5,072 bases of DNA from Azoarcus sp. (GTDB lineage Bacteria > Pseudomonadota > Gammaproteobacteria > Burkholderiales > Rhodocyclaceae): assembly GCA_031259795.1 (NCBI GenBank), contig JAIRLA010000011.1:1-5072 (forward strand). Reading direction: 5' to 3'. The notes below the pieces were generated by a model. It saw only the letters and a list, made by a program, of their open reading frames with translations, ran no database searches and was not told where the DNA came from. Each line of letters begins with the position of its first letter. The first letter of the stretch is position 1. The position numbers and the translations under genes are program-made. This document shows positions 1-5,072 of the stretch, one piece after another.

Positions 1-1164
1 GGCTGGAAGCTCCGGGTACTGCTTTGCCAGGCGCTTTTCGCCAATCCCGACATCCTGCTGCTCGACGAGCCGACCAACAATCTGGACATCAACACCATCC
101 GCTGGCTGGAAGACGTGCTCAACGAGCGCGACTGCACGATGGTTATCATTTCCCACGACCGCCACTTCCTCAATCAGGTCTGCACCCACATGGCCGACCT
201 CGACTACGGCACGATCACCCTCTATCCGGGCAACTACGACGACTACATGGAAGCTTCCACCCTCGCGCGCCAGCGCCAGTCGGCGGCCAACGCCCGCGCC
301 AAGGAAAAAATCGCCGGGTTGCAGGAATTCGTGCGCCGCTTTTCGGCCAACAAATCCAAGGCCAAACAGGCCACCAGCCGCCTCAAGCTCATCGACAAAC
401 TCAAGCCTGAAGACGTCAAACCCTCATCGCGGCAATATCCGTGGATTCGCTTCGAAGTCGACGACAAGGACAAGCTCCACCGCCTCGCCTGCGAAGTCGA
501 CAAAATCAGCTTCGCCTATCCGGCCATGGATCGCCCGGTGATCGACCGTTTCTCCATCGCCATCGAAGCGGGCGAAAAAGTCGCCATCATCGGCGAAAAT
601 GGCGCGGGCAAAAGCACCCTCATCAAACTGCTGGCGGGCGAGGCGCTCGGCGGGCTGTCCCCGCAGCGCGGCAGCGTGAAGTGGGCGGAAAAAGCCCGGC
701 CCGGCTACTTCGCGCAGGATCACGCCGCCGAATTCGAACGGGATACAAGCCTCGCCGAATGGATCGCCGACTATGCCCGCATCAGCGCCGCCGCCACTGG
801 CGAGGAAGTCGAAACTCTGGTGCGCGGCACGTTGGGACGGCTGCTCTTTTCCGGCGACGAGGTCAAAAAGCCGGCCAATGTCATCTCCGGCGGCGAACAA
901 GGGCGAATGCTCTTCGGCAGGCTCATGCTGTCGCGCGCCAATGTACTGCTGATGGACGAACCCACCAACCACCTCGACATGGAATCAATCGAATCGCTCA
1001 ACAACAGCCTCGAAAAATTCAACGGCACGCTCATCTTCGTTTCCCACGACCGCGAATTCGTCAGCTCGCTCGCCACCCGCATCATCGAAATCAAACCCGA
1101 CGGCGGCATTACCGATTACCGCGGCACTTACGAAGAATACCTCGCCAGCCAAGGGGTGGCGTAA
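1..1164 (+). CDS. ybiT: ABC-F family ATPase, YbiT-like (5'-truncated by window edge)
   Basis: The frame is open from base 1 and ends at TAA 1162-1164, giving 387 visible residues. E. coli YbiT is about 530 residues, so roughly the first 140, with the first Walker A, lie outside the window. Visible in order: the first ATPase domain's Walker B ([12 protein letters not shown], residues 18-29) and H-switch (SHD, 51-53); the basic helical ABC-F linker (about 83-140, with [15 protein letters not shown]); then a complete second domain with Walker [10 protein letters not shown] (198-206), signature SGGEQGR (from 296), Walker [13 protein letters not shown] (315-326) with catalytic Glu 320, and SHD (348-350). 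There are no membrane segments, as expected for soluble ABC-F proteins, which act at the ribosomal E site rather than in transport. The residues '[20 protein letters not shown]' and the C-terminal 'SLATRIIEI' region closely match YbiT among the four E. coli paralogues (EttA, Uup, YbiT, YheS). The assignment is from remembered sequence; the physiological role here is inferred from the family. Confidence 0.95.
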   Translation, partial: GWKLRVLLCQALFANPDILLLDEPTNNLDINTIRWLEDVLNERDCTMVIISHDRHFLNQVCTHMADLDYGTITLYPGNYDDYMEASTLARQRQSAANARAKEKIAGLQEFVRRFSANKSKAKQATSRLKLIDKLKPEDVKPSSRQYPWIRFEVDDKDKLHRLACEVDKISFAYPAMDRPVIDRFSIAIEAGEKVAIIGENGAGKSTLIKLLAGEALGGLSPQRGSVKWAEKARPGYFAQDHAAEFERDTSLAEWIADYARISAAATGEEVETLVRGTLGRLLFSGDEVKKPANVISGGEQGRMLFGRLMLSRANVLLMDEPTNHLDMESIESLNNSLEKFNGTLIFVSHDREFVSSLATRIIEIKPDGGITDYRGTYEEYLASQGVA

Positions 1165-1203
1165 ACAGCTTCTCCCGCCCTTCTTGTTCACGGCAATGGC
1201 ATA

Positions 1204-1541
1204 AGAATCCATTCCAATAGGCCTGCCTTGAACCGTCGCATGGATTGCCGCGTCGCTGCGCTCCTCGCAATGACGAGGGGGGGGAAGGGTTTTCGCGGTG
1301 ACGAGGCGGGGGAAGGGCTTTCGCAATGACGAATTCTTCCGATGGAGTCCCCCCGTCCGATGGATTCCTTCCCTCCCCCGCTTGCGGGGGAGGGTGCCCG
1401 AAGGGCGGGAGAGGGTTTCGTGCCAAACGGCGCGCAGCGCCGCTGATTAAAGAGGGGGGGGAGGAATGGGGCGCTTGTCCATTCTCCACCGCAAAGAATT
1501 ATCCGGCGGCGCTTCAAGGAGGGCCTATCGGAACAGGCTCT
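1204..1541. repeat. MITE-like palindromic intergenic element, copy 1 (338 bp)
   Basis: Non-coding interval between ybiT and ybaB. It starts AGAATCCATTCCAATAGG and ends with an imperfect inverted copy of that end: bases 1204-1239 match the reverse complement of the right end at 27 of 36 positions. Inside, in order: a CGCTCCTCGCAATGACGA module (to about 1278); a short tandem duplication (1266-1321); a GC hairpin CCCTCCCCCG-CTTG-CGGGGGAGGG (1371-1394); a small hairpin GCCC-GAA-GGGC (1396-1406); and CGGCGC-GCA-GCGCCG (1428-1442). The same modules recur in inverted order at 4604-5042; bases 1211-1278 match the reverse complement of 4968-5035 at 62 of 68 positions. No transposase is present, so mobility would need a protein supplied elsewhere. 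Open frames across it are Arg/Pro-rich artefacts. It begins 39 bp after the ybiT stop and may cap that transcript. Confidence 0.82.
1266..1321. repeat. 28-bp tandem duplication inside repeat copy 1
   Basis: Two adjacent 28-bp units, 1266-1293 and 1294-1321, both of the form CGC(AA/GG)TGACGAGG(G/C)GGGGGAAGGG(T/C)TTT, followed by the start of a third (CGCAATGACGA, from 1322). Copy 2 has only one such unit at the matching place, so the number of units differs between copies within this one window. Confidence 0.8.
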
Positions 1542-1609
1542 AAGCAAAAGGCGCCTTCCCGGGGCCTGCGCACACGAAAGTCATCACAAGGCGATTCGGG
1601 CGGGGATAG

Positions 1610-1618
1610 TGTTATGAT
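1610..1618 (+). promoter_or_regulatory. Candidate extended -10 promoter for ybaB
   Basis: TGT-TATGAT is a TGn extended -10 with a 5-of-6 match to TATAAT. No good -35 is seen at 16-18 bp, which fits an extended -10 promoter. Transcription would begin near 1625, giving a leader of about 55 nt before the ATG at 1679. A start at the in-frame GTG 1619 would then lie upstream of the transcript. Confidence 0.45.
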
Positions 1619-1678
1619 GTGAATACGCTTTTGAAGCGCAATCCACCCGAATCCATATCTGTCGAAAAGAGAGGGCAT

Positions 1679-2008
1679 ATGATAAAGAATCTGCTGCAAC
1701 AAGCCAAATCCGTGCAGGACAACGTACAGGCCGGCATCCAGACTGTGCAGAACAATCTGGATGTCCTGCAAGTCGAAGGCAAGGCCGAAAGCGGCGCGGT
1801 CAAGATCACCATGAATTGTTCCTACAAAGCGATCAAGACCGACATTGACCCGGCAATCATCGGCGACAAGGAAAAGTTCGAGGCTTCCCTGCTCGAAGCC
1901 ATCAACGACGCCACGAGCCAGTGCATGAAAAAACGGGAAGAACTCATGACGAGCGCGGCAAAAGGATTGGTGGGATTGCCGCCGGGCGTGAAGTTGCCGT
2001 TTGCCTGA
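1679..2008 (+). CDS. ybaB: YbaB/EbfC family nucleoid-associated protein
   Basis: A 109-residue protein, the same length as E. coli YbaB. It shows the family layout: an N-terminal helix (MIKNLLQQAKSVQDNVQ, residues 1-17 onward), a central strand region with VEGKAESGAVKITMNCSYKAIKTDIDP (about 37-63), a second long charged helix (about 67-98), and the diagnostic C-terminal LPPGVKLPF. Members form dimers that bind DNA and coat or bridge the chromosome. ATG 1679 is chosen over the upstream in-frame GTG 1619: it has a purine-rich AAGAGAGGG ribosome site just before it, MIKNLLQQA is where the family's conserved part begins, and the candidate promoter overlaps the GTG. In many bacteria ybaB lies between dnaX and recR; here it stands alone between a repeat and a convergent PEBP gene. 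The sequence is divergent in the first helix and appears less GC-rich than its neighbours, so it may be a second paralogue; that is inference. Confidence 0.9.
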   Translation: MIKNLLQQAKSVQDNVQAGIQTVQNNLDVLQVEGKAESGAVKITMNCSYKAIKTDIDPAIIGDKEKFEASLLEAINDATSQCMKKREELMTSAAKGLVGLPPGVKLPFA

Positions 2009-2055
2009 ATTCCAGCCGAAAGAAAAGAAGGGAGAGCCGAGCGCCCGATGACATC

Positions 2056-2083
2056 CCGGCGCCGCCGTTACGGCGCGCGCCGG
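2056..2083. terminator. Strong GC hairpin between convergent genes; possible terminator
   Basis: CCGGCGCCGCCG-TTA-CGGCG(C)GCGCCGG folds into a 12-bp stem with one bulged C and a 3-nt loop. It sits 47 bp past the ybaB stop and 34 bp past the 3' end of the convergent PEBP gene. No clear run of T follows on either strand (only TATTTCT on plus and a distant CTTCTTTTCTTTC on minus), so it is a weak case for an intrinsic terminator, but position and strength favour a transcript-end structure. Confidence 0.4.
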
Positions 2084-2117
2084 CGATGGGTATTTCTCCC
2101 CGCTCCCCGCTTCGCGC

Positions 2118-2744
2118 TCACGCCAGAGCGGGATTCAGGCTGTAGGTTCCGGCAAGACTGGCTTCGGCGAGAATGTGCCCCCGCAACGCGGCGCGGGCGG
2201 CGGGGCCATCGAAACGCCCTTCGAGCGGCAGGCGTTCCACATCCAGCGCATAGAGCGTGAAAATATAGCGGTGCGGAAGCTCATCGTTCCACGGCGGGCA
2301 AGGGCCATCGTAACCGTAATAATCGCCGCACATATCGTGGTCGGAGGCGAACCAGTCCGTGTAATCATTGATACCCCTGCGCGCGCCGTGAGGCGCACTG
2401 GGGCCGGATTTGCCGCGCGGGGTGACTTCGCGGGAAAACTCGCCCGCGGCGATTTCACGCATGGCGGCGGGCAGATCCACCAGTATCCAGTGGAAAAAAT
2501 CCACGCGCGGCAAACCGGCGGGCACGCTCCTGCCTTCCTGATTGACATCGCCGCCCTGGCTGGGCGCGTCCGGATCGTGGCAGATCACGGCGAAACTTCG
2601 CGTGCTTTCGGGCACATCGCTCCAGGCAAGATGGGGATTGCGGTTTTTACCCAAGCTGACGTGATGGGCGGCATTGGGGATGGCGAAAGCGAATTCACCC
2701 GGTATCTTCTGTCCGTCAGCGAAACTGTTGCTGGTGAGTTTCAT
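2118..2744 (-). CDS. YbhB/YbcL family PEBP (Raf kinase inhibitor-like) protein
   Basis: A 208-residue protein with phosphatidylethanolamine-binding-protein motifs: HDPDAP at residues 56-61, FFHWILVDLP at 83-92, GINDYTDWF at 124-132, GYDGPCPP at 144-151, and HRYIFTLYALDV at 158-169. These line the small anion-binding pocket of the family, in particular the DPDxP and GxxGPxPP-type loops. Length is slightly above E. coli YbhB because of inserts after 62 (SQGGDVNQEGRSVPAGLPRV) and at 133-143. No signal peptide is present, so it is predicted to be cytoplasmic like YbhB rather than periplasmic like YbcL. The biochemical role of bacterial members is poorly defined. The ATG at 2744 has a GGAG 11 nt upstream (2756-2759), a rather long spacing. 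It converges with ybaB and lies 171 bp downstream of the receiver gene on the same strand; a candidate promoter and a structured leader between them suggest its own transcript. Confidence 0.93.
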   Translation of the reverse strand: MKLTSNSFADGQKIPGEFAFAIPNAAHHVSLGKNRNPHLAWSDVPESTRSFAVICHDPDAPSQGGDVNQEGRSVPAGLPRVDFFHWILVDLPAAMREIAAGEFSREVTPRGKSGPSAPHGARRGINDYTDWFASDHDMCGDYYGYDGPCPPWNDELPHRYIFTLYALDVERLPLEGRFDGPAARAALRGHILAEASLAGTYSLNPALA

Positions 2745-2759
2745 CGTAAGAGCAACTCC

Positions 2760-2810
2760 GGTTCAAGCCCTGCCCGCGCAGGGCGCAATCCGGCCACGGC
2801 GACCGGAACC
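2760..2810 (-). promoter_or_regulatory. Predicted structured mRNA leader of the PEBP gene (three-way junction)
   Basis: A closing stem pairs 2760-2764 with 2806-2810 (GGTTC/GAACC, 5 bp). It encloses a perfect 7-bp hairpin GCCCTGC-CCGC-GCAGGGC (2767-2784) and a second hairpin around 2791-2805 (with a G-U pair in the minus-strand RNA). The closing stem abuts the GGAG ribosome site at 2756-2759. The pairing is seen directly; that it forms in RNA or regulates anything is inference, and GC-rich DNA gives such folds by chance fairly often. It matches no riboswitch class I recognise. Confidence 0.3.
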
Positions 2811-2825
2811 CTGAATACGATCGCC

Positions 2826-2831
2826 ATTCTA
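2826..2831 (-). promoter_or_regulatory. Candidate -10 box for the PEBP gene
   Basis: Reads TAGAAT on the minus strand, a 5-of-6 match to TATAAT. No convincing -35 lies at standard spacing and there is no TGn extension. A start near 2819 would give a leader of about 75 nt that begins just before the predicted three-way junction. Confidence 0.22.
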
Positions 2832-2915
2832 CCGCGCCGCGCGGCATTGGGTTCGCTTTGTCCGGATGCCGCGAGACAAGCGCGCCGAAACCCTGTCCCG
2901 CCGGTTTGGCGTGAT

Positions 2916-3962
2916 TTACACCGACACTGCCTGCGGTTGTTGCGGTTGCGGCGGCGTTGCCGGACGCATCGCCGCGGCGGCGAGTTGGGCGGTCAACTGT
3001 GCCGAAAGCGCGGACAAGGCCGCCAGCGCCTCGGGATCGGACTGCGCAAGTTGGGCCAGACGGGCGATCTGCGTCAGCAATTCCGGAGAAACGACAGGCT
3101 GGAAGGGGGGCGGCGCGGCGGGTTCCGCCGCCGGGAGAGGAGGAAGAGGCGTGGCGGGGGCGCGCGCCGCCCGTGCATCGCCCGTTGCAGGCGCCCGGGG
3201 AGAATGGGGCGGCGCGGCGGCGGCAAGGACGGGCGCCGCAAAGGGCTGCGCTTGGCGCGGCGGCGGTGGCGGCGCCTGGACGGCGGCGGGCTGGAAAGGC
3301 GCACTGACCGCCGCCGCCTGGGCGGCGGGGACGCCGCGCGGCGACGCGGCCGCGGGGATTGGCGGCGAAGCCGCCGCGACCGGATATCCGGCCTTTTCGG
3401 TAACGGCGGGTTGGCGCGGCGGCGCGGCGGGGAACGGCATTTCCTGGGGAGCGGAGCCGGGGAGCGGCGGACGGCGGGGGATCCCCTCATCATCGAGCAG
3501 GCGGGCGATGCGGGCAAACACTTCGAAGCGGGAAAAGGGCTTCTTCATGAAATCGTCCGCGCCGATATGCGCCCCGAAAAACTGCGCCTTGGCCTGCTCA
3601 TTGCCGCTCATCATGATGATGGGGACATCGCGCGTGCGCGGACTCTTGCGCAGGGCGCGCAAAGCCGCGAAACCGTTGATGCTGGGCATGACGATATCGA
3701 GGAAGATCAGCTCCGGCTTCTGGGTCAGGGCCATTTCCAGACCTGTCTTCGCGTCCAGCGCTCCCAGGAAAACGCACTCCGTCGATTCGAGGAAACGCTT
3801 CATCGCCGTGAGGATCGTGGGCGAATCGTCGATCACGAGGATACGCGTGCCCCTGCGGGGGTTGGCGCGGGAACGCTTGCGGCGCTCGCGCAATTCTTCT
3901 TCGGCGGGAGCGGATTGCGCGTTTTTACGGAACAAGGAAAGGATTCGATCAAAGAAGCCCAC
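2916..3962 (-). CDS. CheY-like receiver protein with Pro/Ala-rich C-terminal tail
   Basis: A 348-residue protein started from GTG 3962. Residues 1-14 (MGFFDRILSLFRKN) form a likely amphipathic helix. Residues 15-39 are charged (ERRKRSR). Residues 40-157 are a complete receiver domain: acidic pair D45-D46, phospho-acceptor D89 in FLDIVMPSINGF, switch residue S119 in IIMMSG, and K141 in KKPF. All catalytic residues are intact, so it should be phosphorylated by a histidine kinase not present here. From about 162 to 292 the chain is low-complexity Pro/Ala, with a repeated PFQP(A/V)(A/V) motif at 222-227 and 286-291. A predicted helix follows (293-332, rich in Ala, Leu and Gln), then a PQPQQPQ tail. 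No DNA-binding, enzymatic or methylesterase output domain is visible. The receiver resembles CheY/PilG/PilH-type regulators of motility, but no neighbouring gene supports that, so the pathway is unknown. Confidence 0.88.
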   Translation of the reverse strand: MGFFDRILSLFRKNAQSAPAEEELRERRKRSRANPRRGTRILVIDDSPTILTAMKRFLESTECVFLGALDAKTGLEMALTQKPELIFLDIVMPSINGFAALRALRKSPRTRDVPIIMMSGNEQAKAQFFGAHIGADDFMKKPFSRFEVFARIARLLDDEGIPRRPPLPGSAPQEMPFPAAPPRQPAVTEKAGYPVAAASPPIPAAASPRGVPAAQAAAVSAPFQPAAVQAPPPPPRQAQPFAAPVLAAAAPPHSPRAPATGDARAARAPATPLPPLPAAEPAAPPPFQPVVSPELLTQIARLAQLAQSDPEALAALSALSAQLTAQLAAAAMRPATPPQPQQPQAVSV

Positions 3963-3970
3963 GACGATGA

Positions 3971-3974
3971 CTCC
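3971..3974 (-). promoter_or_regulatory. Ribosome binding site fixing the GTG start of the receiver gene
   Basis: GGAG on the minus strand, 8 nt before GTG 3962. This near-ideal spacing supports the GTG start. The nearby ATG on the minus strand (3974-3976) overlaps the GGAG and is out of frame. Confidence 0.65.
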
Positions 3975-4518
3975 ATGTCGGACAACGAAATCCCACGGCT
4001 TTTATTCCCGGCGACATCCGGCGAACATTGTGACGCATCATACGGCGAACGCGGGAAACAGTGGTTGGATCATGCTTGCAAGATAACGCCCGGTCATTAT
4101 CCCGGAACGGCGCGCGAATGGCGCGGGTAATACATCACTAATTGTTTCAATGCGATATTGGCGAGAAGTCATTGGAAGCGCCATCGGGCGTGACAGTATA
4201 TTTTTTCGCTATTGTTCCATCCACCGCGGCGCATGTTCAATGCTAGATTTTACGGATATGCACGAAATACATGTCGCGCCGTGCGGCGGCGTGCGGAGAT
4301 ACACAAAATATGCGTGAAAAATCCGCACCGGGCGCGTTTCTCCATTTTCGCGCGCCTTTCGATGCTCATTGTTCCGGCGCTGCCGCGAAGGTCTTTCGCT
4401 GAAACGCGGCAAGAAGCCGGAAATGGCCGCCGCTCCCGGTAAATAGATTAGATCCGTGTCTTTTCATCACATCTATCAGCGCCGCCGCGCTCCGCAATGA
4501 TGCCCCCGCTCGCCATTG
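3975..4518. other. Non-coding region upstream of the receiver gene
   Basis: About 540 bp with no gene I can support. Its middle part (about 4131-4260) is clearly richer in A and T than the rest of the window, for example GTATATTTTTT near 4196-4206. Short frames on both strands give Arg-rich peptides with no family resemblance and no convincing ribosome site. Possible -10 boxes for the receiver gene on the minus strand are TATGAT (4037-4042) and TATACT (4195-4200), neither with a good -35. An inverted repeat (ATTATCCCG at 4096-4104 with CGGGTAAT at 4124-4131, one bulge) lies between them. A small hairpin GCGAAG-GTC-TTTCGC lies at 4385-4399. A small RNA cannot be excluded but no known one is recognised. 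Confidence 0.5.
4195..4200 (-). promoter_or_regulatory. Candidate -10 box upstream of the receiver gene
   Basis: TATACT on the minus strand, 5 of 6 to consensus, preceded by a run of six A in an AT-rich patch. The -35 position is poor (TGGATG). If used, the transcript would carry a leader of about 225 nt containing the 4096-4131 inverted repeat. TATGAT at 4037-4042 is an alternative closer to the gene. Confidence 0.22.
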
Positions 4519-4568
4519 CAAAAGCCCCTCCTACTTCGTCATTGCGGAGAGGGCGCGCGCAATGACGA
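4519..4568. repeat. Decayed fragment of the palindromic element
   Basis: GCAAAAGCCCCTCCTACTTCG followed by TCATTGCGGAGAGGGCG resembles the CGAAAGCCCTTCCCCCACCTCGTCATTGCGAGGAGCG stretch of copy 2 (4950-4986). It also holds a perfect 11-bp inverted repeat, TCGTCATTGCG (4536-4546) with CGCAATGACGA (4558-4568), separated by 11 bp. This looks like a truncated copy reduced to a small palindrome, about 36 bp before copy 2. Confidence 0.55.
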
Positions 4569-4603
4569 TTCATTTTTCCCCGCAAGCGGGGCGAGTTCAT
4601 GCA

Positions 4604-5042
4604 AGAATCCGTTCCAATAGACCTGCCTTGGCCCGCCGCATAGATTGCCGCATCGCTTCGCTCCTCGCAATGACGAGTTTTTACGATGAACTTCCCTCCG
4701 CCGCTTGGCGGGCGAGAGGGTGGCCCGCAGGGCCGGGAGAGGGTTTCGTTCCATGCGGAGCGAATCGACGCTGATTTCCTTGCGGCGGGGCGTGGACAAG
4801 CGTTCCGTTCCTTCGCCCCCTTTTTTATTCAGCGGCGCTTCGCGCCGTTTGGTACGAAGCCCTCTCCCGCCCTTCGGGCGCCCTCTCGCCCGCCATGCGG
4901 CGGAGGGGAGCCATCGGACAGGGGGAATCCATCGGAAGAATTCGTCATCGCGAAAGCCCTTCCCCCACCTCGTCATTGCGAGGAGCGAATCGACGCGGCA
5001 ATTCATGCGGCGGTTCAGGGCGGGCCTATTGGAATAGACTCT
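4604..5042. repeat. MITE-like palindromic intergenic element, copy 2 (439 bp)
   Basis: The terminal inverted repeats are 74 bp long, 4604-4677 against 4969-5042, matching at 62 of 74 positions. Both start AGA(A/G)TC and include TTCCAATAG and TTCGCTCCTCGCAATGACGAG. Inside these, a second inverted pair is nested: the CCCTCCGCCGC...GGGAGAGGGTTTCGT module (about 4692-4750) against ACGAAGCCCTCTCCCGCC...GGCGGAGGGGAG (about 4854-4910). The centre holds CGGCGC-TTC-GCGCCG (4833-4847). Read on the minus strand, 5042 to about 4770 follows the same module order as copy 1, so the two copies lie in opposite orientation. The left arm is a further partial copy, which makes the unit longer and more palindromic than copy 1. 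No transposase or credible coding frame lies within it. Confidence 0.82.
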
Positions 5043-5072
5043 GAATCCCTACATGAGCAATGACGCGGACTC

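Noticed and set aside
424..972. A 182-residue minus-strand open frame
   Set aside because: It is antisense to the conserved second ATPase domain of the YbiT-like gene and has no recognisable motif.
1204..1541. CRISPR array
   Set aside because: Repeats are few, palindromic and modular, with no regular spacers and no cas genes.
1326..1622. Open frames inside repeat copy 1 (and likewise 4539-5063 in copy 2)
   Set aside because: They read through hairpin modules and give Arg/Pro/Gly-rich peptides; the same DNA is open on both strands because it is palindromic.
1619..2008. A longer ybaB start at GTG 1619
   Set aside because: The extra 20 residues do not belong to the family, the GTG overlaps the candidate -10 box, and ATG 1679 has the better ribosome site.
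2881..2910. AAACC/GGTTT pairing after the receiver stop as a terminator
   Set aside because: The stem is only 5 bp with a long loop and no T run follows.
2866..4086. A 406-residue plus-strand open frame rich in Ala and Gly
   Set aside because: It is the antisense reading of the Pro/Ala-rich receiver tail; the low stop frequency comes from GC bias.
2175..4130. A 651-residue plus-strand open frame across the PEBP and receiver genes
   Set aside because: It runs antisense to two genes with clear domain motifs, is Arg/Gly-rich with no family resemblance, and is the usual by-product of GC-rich coding DNA.
4212..4442. A small Arg-rich plus-strand frame
   Set aside because: No ribosome site, a poor start codon and no family resemblance; a minus-strand frame over the same bases is equally weak.
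4578..4591. Hairpin CCCCG-CAAG-CGGGG next to TTTTT as a terminator
   Set aside because: The T run precedes the hairpin on plus and becomes an A run after it on minus, so neither direction has a terminator layout.

Overview
The window looks like chromosomal DNA from a GC-rich Pseudomonadota bacterium, most likely a betaproteobacterium or a close relative. The basis is the strong YbiT-type ABC-F protein, the YbhB/YbcL-type PEBP protein with its GDYYGYDGPCPPWND segment, the high GC, and intergenic repeats of the TCATTGCGAGGAGCG type. Lineage below phylum is an inference from protein style only.

Layout from left to right: (1) the 3' three quarters of an ABC-F translation-factor ATPase gene (ybiT-like), plus strand, entering from outside the window; (2) a 338-bp palindromic, MITE-like repeat element (copy 1); (3) a small plus-strand gene for a YbaB/EbfC-family nucleoid-associated protein, with an extended -10 promoter and its own ribosome binding site; (4) a strong GC hairpin between convergent genes; (5) a minus-strand PEBP (YbhB/YbcL, Raf-kinase-inhibitor-like) gene with a structured leader; (6) a minus-strand gene for a CheY-like receiver protein with an N-terminal amphipathic helix and a long Pro/Ala-rich tail, started from GTG; (7) about 550 bp of non-coding, partly AT-rich DNA; (8) a decayed fragment of the repeat, then a second, 439-bp copy of the palindromic element in the opposite orientation.

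The four genes do not form an obvious pathway. ybaB sits apart from the dnaX and recR genes that usually accompany it. The receiver gene and PEBP gene share a strand but are 171 bp apart, and a candidate promoter lies between them, so they may be separate units. No transposase, CRISPR array, tRNA, rRNA or phage gene is visible. The most unusual structure is the repeat family: two related long inverted-repeat elements in opposite orientation bracket the ybaB-PEBP-receiver block. The second point of interest is the receiver protein, whose tail has no recognisable output domain.
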